Assembly: GCA_903970145.1 (NCBI GenBank)
Contig: CAJCHO010000113.1
Location: 1-64,000 of the forward strand
Direction: 5' to 3'
Length of the DNA: 64,000 bases
DNA from: Mycobacteriaceae bacterium
Lineage (GTDB): Bacteria; Pseudomonadota; Gammaproteobacteria; Burkholderiales; Burkholderiaceae_D
In this document: positions 43,569-54,598 of the stretch, piece after piece
Position numbering within the stretch: the first letter of the stretch is position 1
Layout of the letters: the number at the start of each line of letters is the position of its first letter
Notes under the pieces: generated by a model
What the model was told of the DNA's origin: nothing
Databases searched by the model: none
What the model saw: the letters and a program-made list of their open reading frames with translations, nothing else
Made by a program: the position numbers and the translations under genes

Positions 43569-45020
43569 ATGAATGCATCTGAATCCCGCAGTACCTCGGG
43601 CGCCCGCTCGCGCGACCCATCCTCGTTTGTGGCCTTGGCGCGCCATCGTGGCGTGTCGCTTCCCTGGGTGGTTGGCGTGGTGCTGCTGGTCGCCCTGGTG
43701 ATCGGGGCGTGGTTCTACTTTCACTCGAGTGGCGACGGCAGCGCTAACGGCGCATCAGGCGGCACGAACGCTTCCGGGGCGGCCGGCGCCGGTGGTGGCG
43801 CCCCCGGAGCTGGAGGTGGCGGCGCTTCCGGCAAGGGCAAGCGCGGTCCGGGTGGGGCCATGCCGCCGGCGCCGGTGGGCGTGGCAACGGCAAAGCAGTC
43901 CGACTTGAAGGTGTATATCGATGGCCTGGGATCGGTAACCCCGCGCGCCACTGTCACCGTGCACACCCAGGTGGCTGGCCAGTTACTGCGCGTGCTGTAT
44001 CAGGAAGGTCAGATGGTGCATCGGGATCAGTTGCTTGCCGAAATCGATCCGCGACCTTTCCAGGCCGCGCTCGATCAGGCGCAAGGTACGCTGATGCGCG
44101 ACCAGGCGCTGCTCGACGAGGCGCGTATCGATCTGGTGCGCTACACCACTCTATTTGCCCAGGACTCGGTGGCCAAACAAACGCTGGATACCCAGGTCGC
44201 TCTGGTACGCCAATATGAGGGAACCGTTAAGACCGATCAGGGTGCGCTGGATGCGGCGCGCGTGAACCTCACCTATACGCGCATTACGGCACCGGTGGCC
44301 GGAAGGGTCGGCCTGCGTCAGGTCGATCCGGGCAACCTCGTGCAGATGAGCGACACCAATGGCATCGTCATCATCACCCAGCTGCAGCCGATCGACGTCG
44401 AATACATCATTCCGCAAGACGATATTCCGCGTGTCACGCGTGCCATGCATGGCAAGGAGCCGGTTGCTGTCGATTCGTTTGATCGCGAGAACAAGAACAA
44501 GCTCGCCAGCGGTGCGGTCCTGACCATGGACAACCAGATCGATGTCACGACCGGCACGGTCAAGATGAAGGCGAGTTTTCCGAATCAGGATTTGGCGCTT
44601 TTCCCGAACCAGTTCGTCAACACCCATATGCTGGTCGAGGTATTGAAGGATGCGACGGTCATTCCAAGCTCGGCCGTGCAGCGCGGCTCGATAGGTACCT
44701 TTGTCTTCGCAGTTACGCCTGACAAAACGGTGACCGTGCATCAGATCAAGCTTGGTCCGAGCGACAAGGATTCGGTGGCGGTGGTGTCGGGGGTCAATGT
44801 TGGCGACGTCCTCGTAGTCGATGGCGCCGACAAGCTCAAGGAGGGCGCCAAGGTCGAGCCGATCGACCGCGCTGCCGCTGCGAGCGCACCGGCCGGCAAG
44901 TCAGGTGCCGAGGGCGGCGGCCACAAGCGGCGCGATGCCAGCGCTATCAAGGCCGAGCCGGGCGCGCCGGGCGCTGCACCCGCTGCAGACCAGAAGGCTG
45001 CTGCTACTCCGGGGCAGTGA
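43569..45020 (+). CDS. mdtA: RND efflux membrane-fusion protein, MdtA-like
   Basis: Periplasmic adaptor of 483 residues for the two RND pumps encoded next. N-terminal anchor helix (about 36-56), then an unusually long Gly/Ala/Ser-rich linker (about 58-95), the lipoyl part [37 protein letters not shown], a hairpin, [23 protein letters not shown] and a C-terminal tail rich in Ala, Lys and Gly. The MdtA-like features are [21 protein letters not shown] and [12 protein letters not shown]. The RND gene begins seven bases downstream. Confidence 0.92.
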   Translation: MNASESRSTSGARSRDPSSFVALARHRGVSLPWVVGVVLLVALVIGAWFYFHSSGDGSANGASGGTNASGAAGAGGGAPGAGGGGASGKGKRGPGGAMPPAPVGVATAKQSDLKVYIDGLGSVTPRATVTVHTQVAGQLLRVLYQEGQMVHRDQLLAEIDPRPFQAALDQAQGTLMRDQALLDEARIDLVRYTTLFAQDSVAKQTLDTQVALVRQYEGTVKTDQGALDAARVNLTYTRITAPVAGRVGLRQVDPGNLVQMSDTNGIVIITQLQPIDVEYIIPQDDIPRVTRAMHGKEPVAVDSFDRENKNKLASGAVLTMDNQIDVTTGTVKMKASFPNQDLALFPNQFVNTHMLVEVLKDATVIPSSAVQRGSIGTFVFAVTPDKTVTVHQIKLGPSDKDSVAVVSGVNVGDVLVVDGADKLKEGAKVEPIDRAAAASAPAGKSGAEGGGHKRRDASAIKAEPGAPGAAPAADQKAAATPGQ

Positions 45021-45027
45021 AGCGCCC

Positions 45028-48000
45028 ATGAATCCGTCACGTCCTTTTATTCTCCGTCCGGTAGCGACATCGCTACTGATGGTGGCCATTCTATTGGCGG
45101 GGCTGGTCGCCTACCGGCTTTTGCCGCTCTCCGCGCTGCCCGAAGTCGACTATCCAACCATTCAGGTAGTCACACTTTATCCGGGAGCGAGCCCCGAGGT
45201 GATGACGTCCTCGGTGACGGCACCGCTCGAGCGCCAGTTCGGTCAGATGCCGGGCCTGAACCAGATGTCATCCTCGAGCTCCGGTGGCGCCTCGGTGGTC
45301 ACGCTGCAGTTCTCGCTCAATCTGTCGCTGGATGTCGCCGAACAGGAAGTCCAGGCCGCCATCAATGCCGCCAATAGTCTATTGCCGACCGACTTGCCGC
45401 AGCCGCCGATCTATAACAAGGTCAATCCGGCGGACACCCCGATTCTGACGCTCGCGATTACCTCGCCAACGCTACCGCTGCCCAAAATCGAGGATCTGAT
45501 CGATACGCGCATGGCGCAAAAGATCTCGCAGCTACCAGGCGTTGGCCTCGTGTCGATCAGCGGGGGCCAGCGACCCGCAGTGCGCGTGCAGATTAATCCG
45601 GCCGCGCTGGCGGGACTCGGGGTGGGCATCGAAGACGTGCGCACGGCCATCGGCAACGCCAATACCAATCAGGCCAAGGGCAGCTTTGATGGACCCGAAC
45701 GCGCTTCGACCATCGATGCCAACGACCAGCTGAAGTCGGCGGCGGAGTACGCGGCGACTGTGATCGCCTATCGCAACGGCGCGCCGGTCTACCTGCGCGA
45801 CATAGCCGATGTCATCGATTCTGCCGAGAACAACCGGCTGGCCGCCTGGACCAATGACAATCCGGCGATCATTCTGAACATTCAGCGTCAGCCGGGCGCC
45901 AACGTCATCGAAGTGGTCGATCGCGTCAAGAAGCTCTTGCCGGCGCTCCAGTCTTCGCTACCCGGGGCGCTCAATGTGACGGTGTTGAGCGACCGCACAG
46001 TGACCATTCGCGCTTCGGTCAATGACGTCGAATTCGAGATGCTGCTGGCCATCGTGCTGGTGGTGATGGTGATCTTCGTATTCCTGCGCAATGTCGCGGC
46101 CACCATTATCCCGAGCATCGTGGTGCCGCTGTCCCTGGTCGGAACCTTCGGCATCATGTATCTCGCAAATTTCTCGATCAATAACCTGACGCTCATGGCG
46201 ATGACGATTGCCACCGGTTTCGTGGTCGATGACGCGATCGTGATGATCGAGAATATTGCGCGCTATATCGAAGACGGTGAGAAGCCCCTCCAGGCAGCCT
46301 TGAAGGGGGCCGAGCAGATCGGATTTACCATCATTTCGCTGACGATCTCGCTGATCGCCGTTCTGATCCCGCTCTTGTTCATGGGCGACGTGGTCGGGCG
46401 TCTGTTTCGCGAATTCGCGATTACGCTCGCCGTTGCGATCCTGATTTCGGCCTTCATCTCGCTCACGCTCACGCCCATGATGTGCGCGCGCCTGTTGCAT
46501 CACACACCCGAGTCGCAGCAAGGCTGGTTCTTTCGCAAGACCGGTAAGTTTTTTGACGACGTCATTGAGCGCTATGGCGTGGCACTGAACTGGGTGCTCG
46601 AACACCGCGACGCAACCCTGGTCGTGGCGCTGGGCACGCTGGTGCTGACAGCCCTGTTGTATCTGTTCATTCCCAAGGGCTTTTTTCCGGTCCAGGACAC
46701 CGGCCTTATTCAGGGCATCACCGAGGCACCGCAATCGATTTCGTTTCCGGCGATGGCCGAGCGCCAACGCCAGATCGCCCAGGTGGTCCTCCAGGATCCT
46801 GCGGTCGAGAGTCTGAGCTCCTATATTGGCGTGGACGGGACCAACACGACATTGAATAGCGGGCGCATGCTGATCAACCTGAAGTCGATCGATGAACGCA
46901 ACATCTCGGCCTCTGACGTGATTCGTCGCCTGCAACCCAAACTCGACAAGCTGGTTGGCATCTCGCTATTCATGCAGCCGGTGCAGGATCTGACCATCGA
47001 GGATCGTGTCTCGCGCACCCAGTACCAATTCACGCTTGAGGATTCGGACCCGGACGAGCTCGCCAAGTGGGTTCCGCAGCTGGTCGATAGCCTGCGCGAG
47101 TCGTCACAGCTGGCTGACGTGGTAAGCGATCTGCAGAACCGGGGCTTGCAGGCCTACATCGAGATCGATCGCGACACCGCTGCACGCCTTGGCATCACTG
47201 CCTCCGCAGTCGATCAGGCGCTCTACGATTCGTTTGGCCAGCGCCTGGTCTCGACCATCTACACCCAGTCGAACCAGTACCGGGTCGTGCTCGAGGCCAA
47301 GCCGAATCTGCAGCAGGGCCTTGAATCGCTTACTGGCATCTACGTACAGACGCCGTCAGACGGCCAGGTGCCCCTGTCGTCGATCGCGCGCGTCACCGAG
47401 CGACCGGGCTCACTGGTGATCAGCCACCTCGGGCAGTTCCCGGCCGCAACTATCTCGTTTAATCTCGCGCCGCGCGCTTCGCTTGGCGACGCAGTGGATG
47501 CGATCCGCGCCGCCGAAAAGAAAATGAAGTTGCCGGCTTCGATACAGACGAGTTTCCAGGGGGCAGCGCTGGCCTTCCAGGCGTCGCTGAGCAACACGCT
47601 GCTGCTGATTCTCGCCGCAATCATCACGATGTATATCGTGCTCGGGGTGCTCTACGAGAGCTACATCCATCCGGTCACGATCCTCTCAACCCTGCCCTCG
47701 GCGGGGATCGGTGCCTTGCTGGCCTTGATCGTCAGCGGTAATGATTTGGGCATCATTGGCATCATCGGCATCATTCTGCTCATCGGTATCGTAAAGAAGA
47801 ACGCGATCATGATGATCGACTTCGCAATCGATGCCGAACGTCACCAGGGCAAGAGCGCACGGGATGCTATCTACCAGGCCTGCCTGTTGCGTTTTCGACC
47901 GATCCTGATGACGACCATGGCGGCTCTCCTCGGGGCGTTGCCTTTGATGCTCGGTTCCGGCTATGGCGCGGAGCTGCGCCGCCCGCTCGGTGTCGCGATG

Positions 48001-48150
48001 GTTGGAGGCCTTTTGGTCAGCCAGGTCCTGACGCTATTCACGACGCCTGTCATCTATCTGGCTTTTGACGGCCTGGCCGCGCGCGTCAAGGCGCGCTGGG
48101 GCCGTTCGGAGCCCGACGAATCTGAAGACGCAGTACCGGCCGAGCGATGA
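45028..48150 (+). CDS. mdtB: RND multidrug efflux transporter, MdtB-like
   Basis: Inner-membrane proton-driven pump of 1040 residues, HAE-1 family. It begins [44 protein letters not shown], as MdtB does; TM4 has [21 protein letters not shown] with the Asp pair for proton transfer, and [24 protein letters not shown] and the C-terminal [15 protein letters not shown] are typical. ATG at 45028 is the family start; the frame is open upstream inside the adaptor gene. Its stop overlaps the second pump gene by four bases (ATGA), consistent with MdtBC heteromers. Confidence 0.94.
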   Translation: MNPSRPFILRPVATSLLMVAILLAGLVAYRLLPLSALPEVDYPTIQVVTLYPGASPEVMTSSVTAPLERQFGQMPGLNQMSSSSSGGASVVTLQFSLNLSLDVAEQEVQAAINAANSLLPTDLPQPPIYNKVNPADTPILTLAITSPTLPLPKIEDLIDTRMAQKISQLPGVGLVSISGGQRPAVRVQINPAALAGLGVGIEDVRTAIGNANTNQAKGSFDGPERASTIDANDQLKSAAEYAATVIAYRNGAPVYLRDIADVIDSAENNRLAAWTNDNPAIILNIQRQPGANVIEVVDRVKKLLPALQSSLPGALNVTVLSDRTVTIRASVNDVEFEMLLAIVLVVMVIFVFLRNVAATIIPSIVVPLSLVGTFGIMYLANFSINNLTLMAMTIATGFVVDDAIVMIENIARYIEDGEKPLQAALKGAEQIGFTIISLTISLIAVLIPLLFMGDVVGRLFREFAITLAVAILISAFISLTLTPMMCARLLHHTPESQQGWFFRKTGKFFDDVIERYGVALNWVLEHRDATLVVALGTLVLTALLYLFIPKGFFPVQDTGLIQGITEAPQSISFPAMAERQRQIAQVVLQDPAVESLSSYIGVDGTNTTLNSGRMLINLKSIDERNISASDVIRRLQPKLDKLVGISLFMQPVQDLTIEDRVSRTQYQFTLEDSDPDELAKWVPQLVDSLRESSQLADVVSDLQNRGLQAYIEIDRDTAARLGITASAVDQALYDSFGQRLVSTIYTQSNQYRVVLEAKPNLQQGLESLTGIYVQTPSDGQVPLSSIARVTERPGSLVISHLGQFPAATISFNLAPRASLGDAVDAIRAAEKKMKLPASIQTSFQGAALAFQASLSNTLLLILAAIITMYIVLGVLYESYIHPVTILSTLPSAGIGALLALIVSGNDLGIIGIIGIILLIGIVKKNAIMMIDFAIDAERHQGKSARDAIYQACLLRFRPILMTTMAALLGALPLMLGSGYGAELRRPLGVAMVGGLLVSQVLTLFTTPVIYLAFDGLAARVKARWGRSEPDESEDAVPAER

Positions 48151-51100
48151 ACCCTTCCCAGCTTTTCATCGAGAGACCGGTAGCGACCACGCTGCTGACG
48201 ATCGGACTTGTTCTTGCGGGAATCGTCGGATTTCAGCTTCTGCCGGTTTCGCCGCTGCCGCAGGTCGACTTCCCAACCGTCTCGGTGCAGGCGTCTCTGC
48301 CGGGAGCAAGTCCCGAGACCATGGCCGCGACCGTGGCAACACCCCTGGAGCGCTCGCTCGGGCGCATCGCGGGGGTGACCGAGATGACCTCGTCGAGCAC
48401 CCTCAGCTCGACGCGCATCACCCTGCAATTCGATCTGTCGCGGGACATCGATGGCGCGGCGCGCGATGTGCAGGCTGCCATCAATGCCGCCTACGCATTG
48501 CTGCCGACCGGACTGCCGTCCAATCCGACCTATCGCAAGGTCAACCCGGCGGATGCGCCGATCATGATTCTGGCGATGACGTCCGACACGCTTACGCAGG
48601 GGCAGATGTACGACTCGGCCGATTCGATCCTGGCGCAAAAGCTTTCGCAGGTTGAGGGGGTGGGCCAGGTGACGGTCGGTGGCAGCTCCAAACCGTCGGT
48701 GCGCGTCGAGCTCGATCCGAATTCGCTCAACAAATACCGCATCGGACCCGAAACGGTTCGCGGCGTGATAGCGGCGACCAACGCCAATCGGCCCAAGGGC
48801 TCGATCGAGCGCGGCGAGATGCACTGGCAAATCTATGCAAACGATCAGGCCGACACGGCGGCCGAATACAAGCCACTGATCATCGGCTACAACAAGGGGG
48901 CGCCAGTGCGCCTGGCCGATGTGGCGACGGTGGTCGACTCGGTGTCTGATCTGCGCAATGCCGGCATGTCCAATGCCAAGCCCTCGGTGCTGCTGGTCAT
49001 CAATCGCTCGCCCGGTGCCAATATCATCGAAACGGTCGATCGGATCTATGCGCTCGTGCCCGCACTGCGCGCATCGATCCCCGGGGCGATCTCGCTGGAC
49101 GTCGTGATGGATCGAACGCCGACCATCCGGGCGTCGCTGCACGATGTCGAGCGTACGCTCCTGATTTCGATAGCACTCGTGATCCTGGTGGTGTTCCTGT
49201 TTTTGCGCAACGGCCGCGCTACCCTGATTCCGAGTGTGGCCGTGCCCGCTTCGCTGATTGGCACCTTCGCGGCGATGTATCTGCTCGGCTACAGCCTCGA
49301 TAATCTGTCGCTGATGGCAATCACCATCGCGACCGGCTTTGTGGTCGACGACGCGATCGTGGTTCTCGAGAATGTCTCGCGCCACATCGAGCAGGGCATG
49401 ACGCCGCGTGACGCCGCTTTGCGCGGCGCGCGCGAGGTCTCGTTCACCGTGTTCTCGATGAGCCTCTCGCTGATCGCGGTTTTCATCCCGATTCTGCTCA
49501 TGGGTGGTTTGGTAGGCCGGCTGTTTCGCGAATTCGCCGTCACCCTGTCGGTGGCCATCCTGGTCTCAATGGTGATCTCGCTGACGACCACACCGATGAT
49601 GTGTGCACGCCTGCTGCGTGCGCGTTCCCAGAAGAAGGCCCCGTCGCGATTGTTCCTGGCGAGCGAGCGGGTGTTCGACGGGATGCTGGACGGCTACACG
49701 CGCTCGCTTGCCTGGGTTCTGCGCCACAGTCCGCTCATGCTGGTGGTGACGCTGGCGACAGTGGTACTGACAGTCTATCTGTACGCCATCGTTCCGAAGG
49801 GCTTTTTCCCGCAGCAGGATACCGGGCGGATCATCGGCAATGTCCAGGCGGATCAGGCCATCTCCTATCAGGCGATGGTCGTCAAGCTCACCGAGCTCAT
49901 GAAGATCGTCAACGCCGATCCTGATGTGGCCAATGTGGTCGGCTATACCGGTGGCGGACAGCGCAACTCGGCGTTCGCCTTCATCACGCTCAAGCCGCTC
50001 GGTGAACGCAAGCTGGATTCGGAACGAGTCATCGCCCGGCTGCGTGGCAAACTGTCGCACGTTTCAGGCGCGACTCTGTTTCTGCAATCGGTTCAGGACA
50101 TTCGGGTCGGGGGGCGGGCCAGCAATGCGCAGTATCAGTTCACGATCCAGGCCGACGACATCGACATTCTGCGTGCCTGGGAACCGAAGATCCGCGCGGC
50201 CTTGAATGGTTTGCCGGAACTGGTGGACGTTAACACCGACACCCAGGACAAGGGCCTGCAAACCAGTCTGGTGATCGATCGCGACACGGCGATGCGATTT
50301 AATATCTCGCCGGTCCTGATCGACGCGACCCTAAATGATCTCTATGGTCAACGTGAAGTCTCAACGATCTACAAGGCCATCAACCAGTACTACGTGGTCA
50401 TGGAGGCCGCGCCACCGTTCTGGCAGCGACCTTCGATCCTCTCGCAGACTTACGTCAGCGTGCCCTATGCGACCAATCTGGCGCAGGCGGTCCCGGTCTA
50501 TGGCGCGACAGCCAGCACCACGACGAGCCTGAACCCGGCCTCCACATTCCAACCCGTCGCGAGCTCGAGTTCGGCGGCCACCAGCGCCAATCCCCAATCG
50601 CTGCCCCTGAGCGTGCCGCTGGCCTCGTTTGCCAGCTACAAACCAACCAATACGGCACTGGCGGTCAACCACCAGGGTCAGTTCGTGTCCTCGACCATTT
50701 CCTTTAATCTGCCACCGGGCATGTCCCTTGGCACGGCCTCGGCTGCCATCGCCGCGGCCCTCGATCACATCGGCATGCCGTCATCGGTGCATGGTGCGTT
50801 TGCCGGAACGGCACAGGCTTTTCAGGCGTCGCTTTCGAACCAGCCGATATTGGTACTGACGGCGCTGTTGACCGTCTATATCGTGCTCGGGATGCTCTAT
50901 GAGAGTTATGTCCACCCATTGACCATTCTCTCGACCCTGCCGTCTGCGGGCGTCGGGGCGCTGCTGGCGCTCCTGATCACTGGTACCGACTTCAGTCTGA
51001 TTGCCCTGATCGGGGTGATTCTGCTCATCGGGATCGTGAAGAAAAATGCCATCATGATGATCGACTTCGCCCTTGCCGCGCAGCGTGCCGGCAATACCAC

Positions 51101-51401
51101 GCCGGCCAAGGCAATCTACAAGGCCTGCCTGCTGCGCTTTAGGCCGATCATGATGACCACCATGGCGGCCATGTTTGGCGCTATCCCACTGGCCATCGGT
51201 ACCGGCAATGGCGCCGAGTTGCGCCAGCCGCTGGGCATCTCGATTGTGGGCGGCCTCTTGGTGAGCCAGCTGCTCACGCTCTACACCACACCGGTGGTAT
51301 ATCTTTATATGGACCGCGCGCGGCTTGCGGTTGCGCGCCTTCTGCAGGCCCATCGCGCGCGTCGTCGCGCCAGCGTTGCGCCTGCCACGAATGCGATTTG
51401 A
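48147..51401 (+). CDS. mdtC: RND multidrug efflux transporter, MdtC-like
   Basis: Second RND pump, 1084 residues. It keeps the TM4 motif [44 protein letters not shown] and [15 protein letters not shown]. It is about 40 residues longer than its neighbour because of a Ser/Thr/Ala/Pro-rich insert at about residues 770-835 in the periplasmic docking region (for example [20 protein letters not shown]). MdtB and MdtC-like pumps form a mixed trimer. The OMF gene follows ten bases after the stop. Confidence 0.94.
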   Translation: MNPSQLFIERPVATTLLTIGLVLAGIVGFQLLPVSPLPQVDFPTVSVQASLPGASPETMAATVATPLERSLGRIAGVTEMTSSSTLSSTRITLQFDLSRDIDGAARDVQAAINAAYALLPTGLPSNPTYRKVNPADAPIMILAMTSDTLTQGQMYDSADSILAQKLSQVEGVGQVTVGGSSKPSVRVELDPNSLNKYRIGPETVRGVIAATNANRPKGSIERGEMHWQIYANDQADTAAEYKPLIIGYNKGAPVRLADVATVVDSVSDLRNAGMSNAKPSVLLVINRSPGANIIETVDRIYALVPALRASIPGAISLDVVMDRTPTIRASLHDVERTLLISIALVILVVFLFLRNGRATLIPSVAVPASLIGTFAAMYLLGYSLDNLSLMAITIATGFVVDDAIVVLENVSRHIEQGMTPRDAALRGAREVSFTVFSMSLSLIAVFIPILLMGGLVGRLFREFAVTLSVAILVSMVISLTTTPMMCARLLRARSQKKAPSRLFLASERVFDGMLDGYTRSLAWVLRHSPLMLVVTLATVVLTVYLYAIVPKGFFPQQDTGRIIGNVQADQAISYQAMVVKLTELMKIVNADPDVANVVGYTGGGQRNSAFAFITLKPLGERKLDSERVIARLRGKLSHVSGATLFLQSVQDIRVGGRASNAQYQFTIQADDIDILRAWEPKIRAALNGLPELVDVNTDTQDKGLQTSLVIDRDTAMRFNISPVLIDATLNDLYGQREVSTIYKAINQYYVVMEAAPPFWQRPSILSQTYVSVPYATNLAQAVPVYGATASTTTSLNPASTFQPVASSSSAATSANPQSLPLSVPLASFASYKPTNTALAVNHQGQFVSSTISFNLPPGMSLGTASAAIAAALDHIGMPSSVHGAFAGTAQAFQASLSNQPILVLTALLTVYIVLGMLYESYVHPLTILSTLPSAGVGALLALLITGTDFSLIALIGVILLIGIVKKNAIMMIDFALAAQRAGNTTPAKAIYKACLLRFRPIMMTTMAAMFGAIPLAIGTGNGAELRQPLGISIVGGLLVSQLLTLYTTPVVYLYMDRARLAVARLLQAHRARRRASVAPATNAI

Positions 51402-51411
51402 GGGAGTTGTG

Positions 51412-52851
51412 ATGAAACTGAATGTGCGCCAAGCCCTCCTGACCGGCCTTTGTCTGGCTCTGCCGGGCTGTGCGGTGGGACCCGATTACGTGCGACCCGA
51501 GACACCGGCGCCGGCCCAGTACAAGGAATTGGGGGACTGGAAGGTCTCGGAGCCGGCCGACGACAAGCCGCGCGGCGCGTGGTGGGAAGTGTTTCATGAT
51601 GACAAGCTCAACGAACTGATCCAGGCGGCGGACGCGGCCAACCAGACCGTGGTGCAGGCTGAGGCAAGCTACCGCCAGGCAATGGCGCTCGTGGGTGGCG
51701 CGCGCGCTGCCTACTTCCCGACGGTTACCGGGAACGCAGCCAGTACCCGCGAACACGTCAACCAGGTCGGTGCGCCGCAGGTCGCGACCGTCGATACGGT
51801 TACCCTTGGCGCCACGTGGGAACCCGACCTCTGGGGTGCGGTGCGTCGCAATGTCGAGGAAAACGTCGCCAACGCTGCCTCGTCCTATGCGACGCTGGGT
51901 AATACCCGCCTGTCGATCGAATCGACGCTGGCAACGGATTACTTCCAGTTGCGCGGGCTCGATGCGCAAGCGAAGCTGCTCACCGAGACCGTCGACGCCT
52001 ATCAGAAGGCGCTGCAGCTGACCAAGAATCAATATCAGGTTGGGGTCGCGCAGTTGTCTGACGTGGTTCAGGCCCAGACCCAACTGGTCAGTACACAGGC
52101 CCAACTGGTCAATGTCGGCGTGCAGCGCTCGCAGCTCGAACACGCCATCGCCGTGCTGACGGGCAAGGCGCCTTCGGAACTTTCGCTTGCCCCCTTGCCC
52201 CTGACGGTTGCGCAGATCGTCCCGCCGACGCCGGTCGGGGTGCCCTCGAGCCTGCTTGAGCGCCGGCCCGATGTGGCCGCAGCTGAGCGCAAGGTGGCAG
52301 CGGCCAACGCCCAGATCGGTGTCGCTACGGCCGCCTATTTCCCGCAGCTCACGCTCGCGGCCTCGGGCGGCTATCAGAGCGAAGGCCTGGCGCACTGGAT
52401 CAGCCTGCCCAATCGCATCTGGTCCATCGGTCCGGCGCTGGCCGAGACAATATTTGACGGTGGCCTGCGTGAGTCACAGGTCTCGTCGGCGCGTGCCGCC
52501 TACGACCAGGCGGTCGCCAGCTATCGTCAGACGGTCCTGACCGCCTTCCAGGGTGTTGAAGACGACCTCGCCGCCCTGCAGATCCTCGAGCGCGAGGACG
52601 CGCTGCAACTCGAGGCGGTGCGCCTGGCCCAAAAGGCGGTTGATCTGCAGATCAATCGCTACAAGGCCGGTACGATTGCATACACAGACGTCATTACCTC
52701 GCAAACAACACTCTTGACCAATCAGGAGACTGAAGTCACTCTATTGAGCCAGAGGGTTACTTACTGCGTGTCGCTGATAGCGGCACTTGGTGGCAACTGG
52801 GACGAACAACGCAAGCAAGCGCCGGTCGAGCTCGGAGTCAACGACCGCTAG
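51412..52851 (+). CDS. Outer-membrane efflux lipoprotein, OprM/NodT family
   Basis: TolC-like outer-membrane factor of 479 residues for the RND pumps. Lipobox LALPGC with Cys about residue 20 after ATG 51412, then AVGPDYVRPETPAPAQYKELG; GAWWEVFHDDKLNELIQAAD and the repeated-half motif RRPDVAAAERKVAAANAQIGVATAAYFPQLTL are typical. A GAGGGAG ribosome site sits six bases before the ATG and supports this start over a longer frame. It completes an adaptor-pump-pump-OMF operon. Confidence 0.93.
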   Translation: MKLNVRQALLTGLCLALPGCAVGPDYVRPETPAPAQYKELGDWKVSEPADDKPRGAWWEVFHDDKLNELIQAADAANQTVVQAEASYRQAMALVGGARAAYFPTVTGNAASTREHVNQVGAPQVATVDTVTLGATWEPDLWGAVRRNVEENVANAASSYATLGNTRLSIESTLATDYFQLRGLDAQAKLLTETVDAYQKALQLTKNQYQVGVAQLSDVVQAQTQLVSTQAQLVNVGVQRSQLEHAIAVLTGKAPSELSLAPLPLTVAQIVPPTPVGVPSSLLERRPDVAAAERKVAAANAQIGVATAAYFPQLTLAASGGYQSEGLAHWISLPNRIWSIGPALAETIFDGGLRESQVSSARAAYDQAVASYRQTVLTAFQGVEDDLAALQILEREDALQLEAVRLAQKAVDLQINRYKAGTIAYTDVITSQTTLLTNQETEVTLLSQRVTYCVSLIAALGGNWDEQRKQAPVELGVNDR

Positions 52852-52988
52852 AACCGATTTTTCCCCCGGGCTGGGCCCGGCGAGTCAGAGCCTGTTAGGT
52901 AGATCTGCGGCCCAGTGGTACACCGCGGAGGCATCTGGCACGTTGATTGCATTATCAGGGGTGTCGTTTCCTAGCTCGGAGGCTCGCC

Positions 52989-53981
52989 ATGGACGGTTCA
53001 ACCCAGGTACCAGCAGGCCCACTCGCTCCCATCTCGGTGGCAGCGTTCAAGCAGGTCTACGCGACGCACAAGGTTGAAAGTGCGCTCGGTGATCTGGCCG
53101 ACAGTGCCAACGAATCCTTGCGCGCCACTTACGAAAAGATGCTGCGCGCCGGCGGGATGCGCTTTTCGGTGAAACCCTCGACGCTGCCCGAAATGGATGC
53201 CCTCTACGAGGACCTGCCCAATTTCAGCGAACCGCTCGACGACATCCGGCGCCAGTTGGCACTGTGCACCGGCACCGAGGATCGACTCGAACTCACTCCT
53301 ATCCTCCTGCTCGGGGATCCCGGGATCGGCAAGACCCATTTCGCACGACGCCTGTCAAAACTTCTCGGCACCGGCCTTGGTTTTGTTTCGATGAGTTCGC
53401 TCACCGCCGGATGGGTACTTTCGGGGGCCTCCTCGCAGTGGAAGAATGCCAAGCCCGGCAAGGTGTTCGAGACGCTCGTCAACGGTGACTACGCCAATCC
53501 GGTGATGGTCGTCGATGAGATCGACAAGGCCGGTGGCGACCATCAGTTCGATCCGCTGGGCGCCTTGTATTCACTGCTCGAGCCCGACACGGCGCGCGAA
53601 TTCATTGACGAGTTTGCGGAGGTTCCGATCGACGCGGCCGATGTCGTATGGATCGCGACCGCGAACTCGGCGCACGCGATTCCCGAGCCGATACTCAATC
53701 GCATGAATATCTACGAGATCGCGGCCCCGGATTTTGATGGGGCTTGTCGCATCGCCCAGACCATCTATTCGGAGATTCGCTCTTCGCACGCATGGGGGGA
53801 GAATTTCCCGCCGGCACTCGGTGAGGAAGCCCTCCTGCGCCTGGCGCGCCTGGCGCCCCGCGAAATGCGGCGCGTCATGATCAACGCCTTTGGCAATGCG
53901 CGTCTGGCTCACCATGACGAGGTGCAGGCTGAGGACATCGAGACCGAACGCAATCCCAAGCGGGCACGCATCGGCTTCTAG
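52989..53981 (+). CDS. Lon-like AAA+ ATPase lacking a protease domain
   Basis: A 330-residue AAA+ ATPase. Walker A LLLGDPGIGKTHFARRLSKLLG, Walker B VMVVDEIDKAGGDH, sensor-1 IATANSAHAIPEPILNRMNIY with an arginine finger, and a helical lid with LARLAPREMRRVMINAFG. The sequence around PLGALYSLLEPDTAREFIDEFAEVPID closely follows the Lon ATPase core, but no Ser-Lys protease domain follows and the N-domain is short (about 75 residues). It may be a stand-alone unfoldase or chaperone. ATG at 52989 follows a GC-rich gap after the efflux operon. Confidence 0.85.
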   Translation: MDGSTQVPAGPLAPISVAAFKQVYATHKVESALGDLADSANESLRATYEKMLRAGGMRFSVKPSTLPEMDALYEDLPNFSEPLDDIRRQLALCTGTEDRLELTPILLLGDPGIGKTHFARRLSKLLGTGLGFVSMSSLTAGWVLSGASSQWKNAKPGKVFETLVNGDYANPVMVVDEIDKAGGDHQFDPLGALYSLLEPDTAREFIDEFAEVPIDAADVVWIATANSAHAIPEPILNRMNIYEIAAPDFDGACRIAQTIYSEIRSSHAWGENFPPALGEEALLRLARLAPREMRRVMINAFGNARLAHHDEVQAEDIETERNPKRARIGF

Positions 53982-54050
53982 GATCGGTACAATCCGATTC
54001 ACGCGGGACCCGGCCGAGTCGGTCGGAGCCGCATTGAAACCGGGGATGCC

Positions 54051-54410
54051 ATGCACAAGACTGTCTTTGCCCTCTTGCTGGCGGCGCTTGCGACCAGCGC
54101 CAGCGCGATCAACGTGCGCGACTACGAGCGTCAGCGCGACTCGGCCGATGTCAAGACCTTCGCCCAGACGCGCAACTATCTGGTGGGCGTGGTGACAGGT
54201 TATACCTGGGCCAACAACGCGCTCGCGATCCAGAAGGCCAAGCCGCTTTATTGCGCGTCTGATCCGAATGCGCCGATCGACGTGACCGCGGTGATCGACG
54301 ATGAAATCACCAAGCCCTACGTGACCAAGGATCTGCCGGTCGAAATGCTGCTGCTAGGCAACCTCATCCGCTCCTATCCTTGCCCGGGTCCGACTAACGG
54401 CGGGAATTGA
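54051..54410 (+). CDS. Small secreted protein, Rap1a/Tai-like
   Basis: A 119-residue exported protein. Signal peptide MHKTVFALLLAALATSASA, then RNYLVGVVTGYTWANNAL, a first Cys in LYCASDPNAP and a second in IRSYPCPG. This two-Cys pattern with an N-terminal helix and a fold around VIDDEI..LPVEMLLLGNLIRSYPC resembles the Rap1a/Tai family of type VI immunity proteins and their many relatives of unknown function. No effector gene is next to it. The match is recognised by pattern only. It follows the AAA ATPase by 69 bases. Confidence 0.6.
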   Translation: MHKTVFALLLAALATSASAINVRDYERQRDSADVKTFAQTRNYLVGVVTGYTWANNALAIQKAKPLYCASDPNAPIDVTAVIDDEITKPYVTKDLPVEMLLLGNLIRSYPCPGPTNGGN

Positions 54411-54501
54411 TGCTCTTGAGGAGCAGGCTGACGAGAAAGACCTCGACCACAAAGCCGATGATCACCTCGATCCAGAACCAGAAGAACGGACTGTGGAACA
54501 T
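54394..54501 (-). CDS. 35-residue membrane micro-protein
   Basis: Short gene on the minus strand with ATG at 54501 and TAG at 54394-54396, preceded by GGAGG four bases before the start, the best ribosome site of the window. The product opens MFHSPFFWFWIEV and continues with a strongly hydrophobic segment (IIGFVVEVFLVSLLL) and a basic end (KSINSRR): one transmembrane helix with an in-membrane pair of Glu residues. It is 97 bases downstream of the KimA-like transporter gene on the same strand and overlaps the convergent Rap1a-like gene by 17 bases. It may be an accessory subunit of the transporter; I do not recognise a family. Confidence 0.6.
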   Translation of the reverse strand: MFHSPFFWFWIEVIIGFVVEVFLVSLLLKSINSRR

Positions 54502-54598
54502 CACCCCTCCAGTGGGCCAGCGCCAGCGCAATGTCTGACTACTAAGTGCAAGAATAACTGGAGTTCGGCGAAAACTGAAACGTTTCGTCGCTAAGTGA

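Noticed and set aside
44821-45027. Upstream extension of the MdtB-like gene
   Set aside because: It lies inside the adaptor gene in another frame and has no similarity to RND proteins; the family start is the ATG at 45028.
52866-52880. GC-rich hairpin CCGGGC-TGG-GCCCGG after the efflux operon
   Set aside because: The T-run lies before rather than after the stem on the plus strand, so it is not a standard intrinsic terminator.
54577-54586. Palindrome GAAACGTTTC near the KimA-like gene end
   Set aside because: It resembles half of a PsrA-type site but lacks the required four-base spacer, and ten bases can occur by chance.
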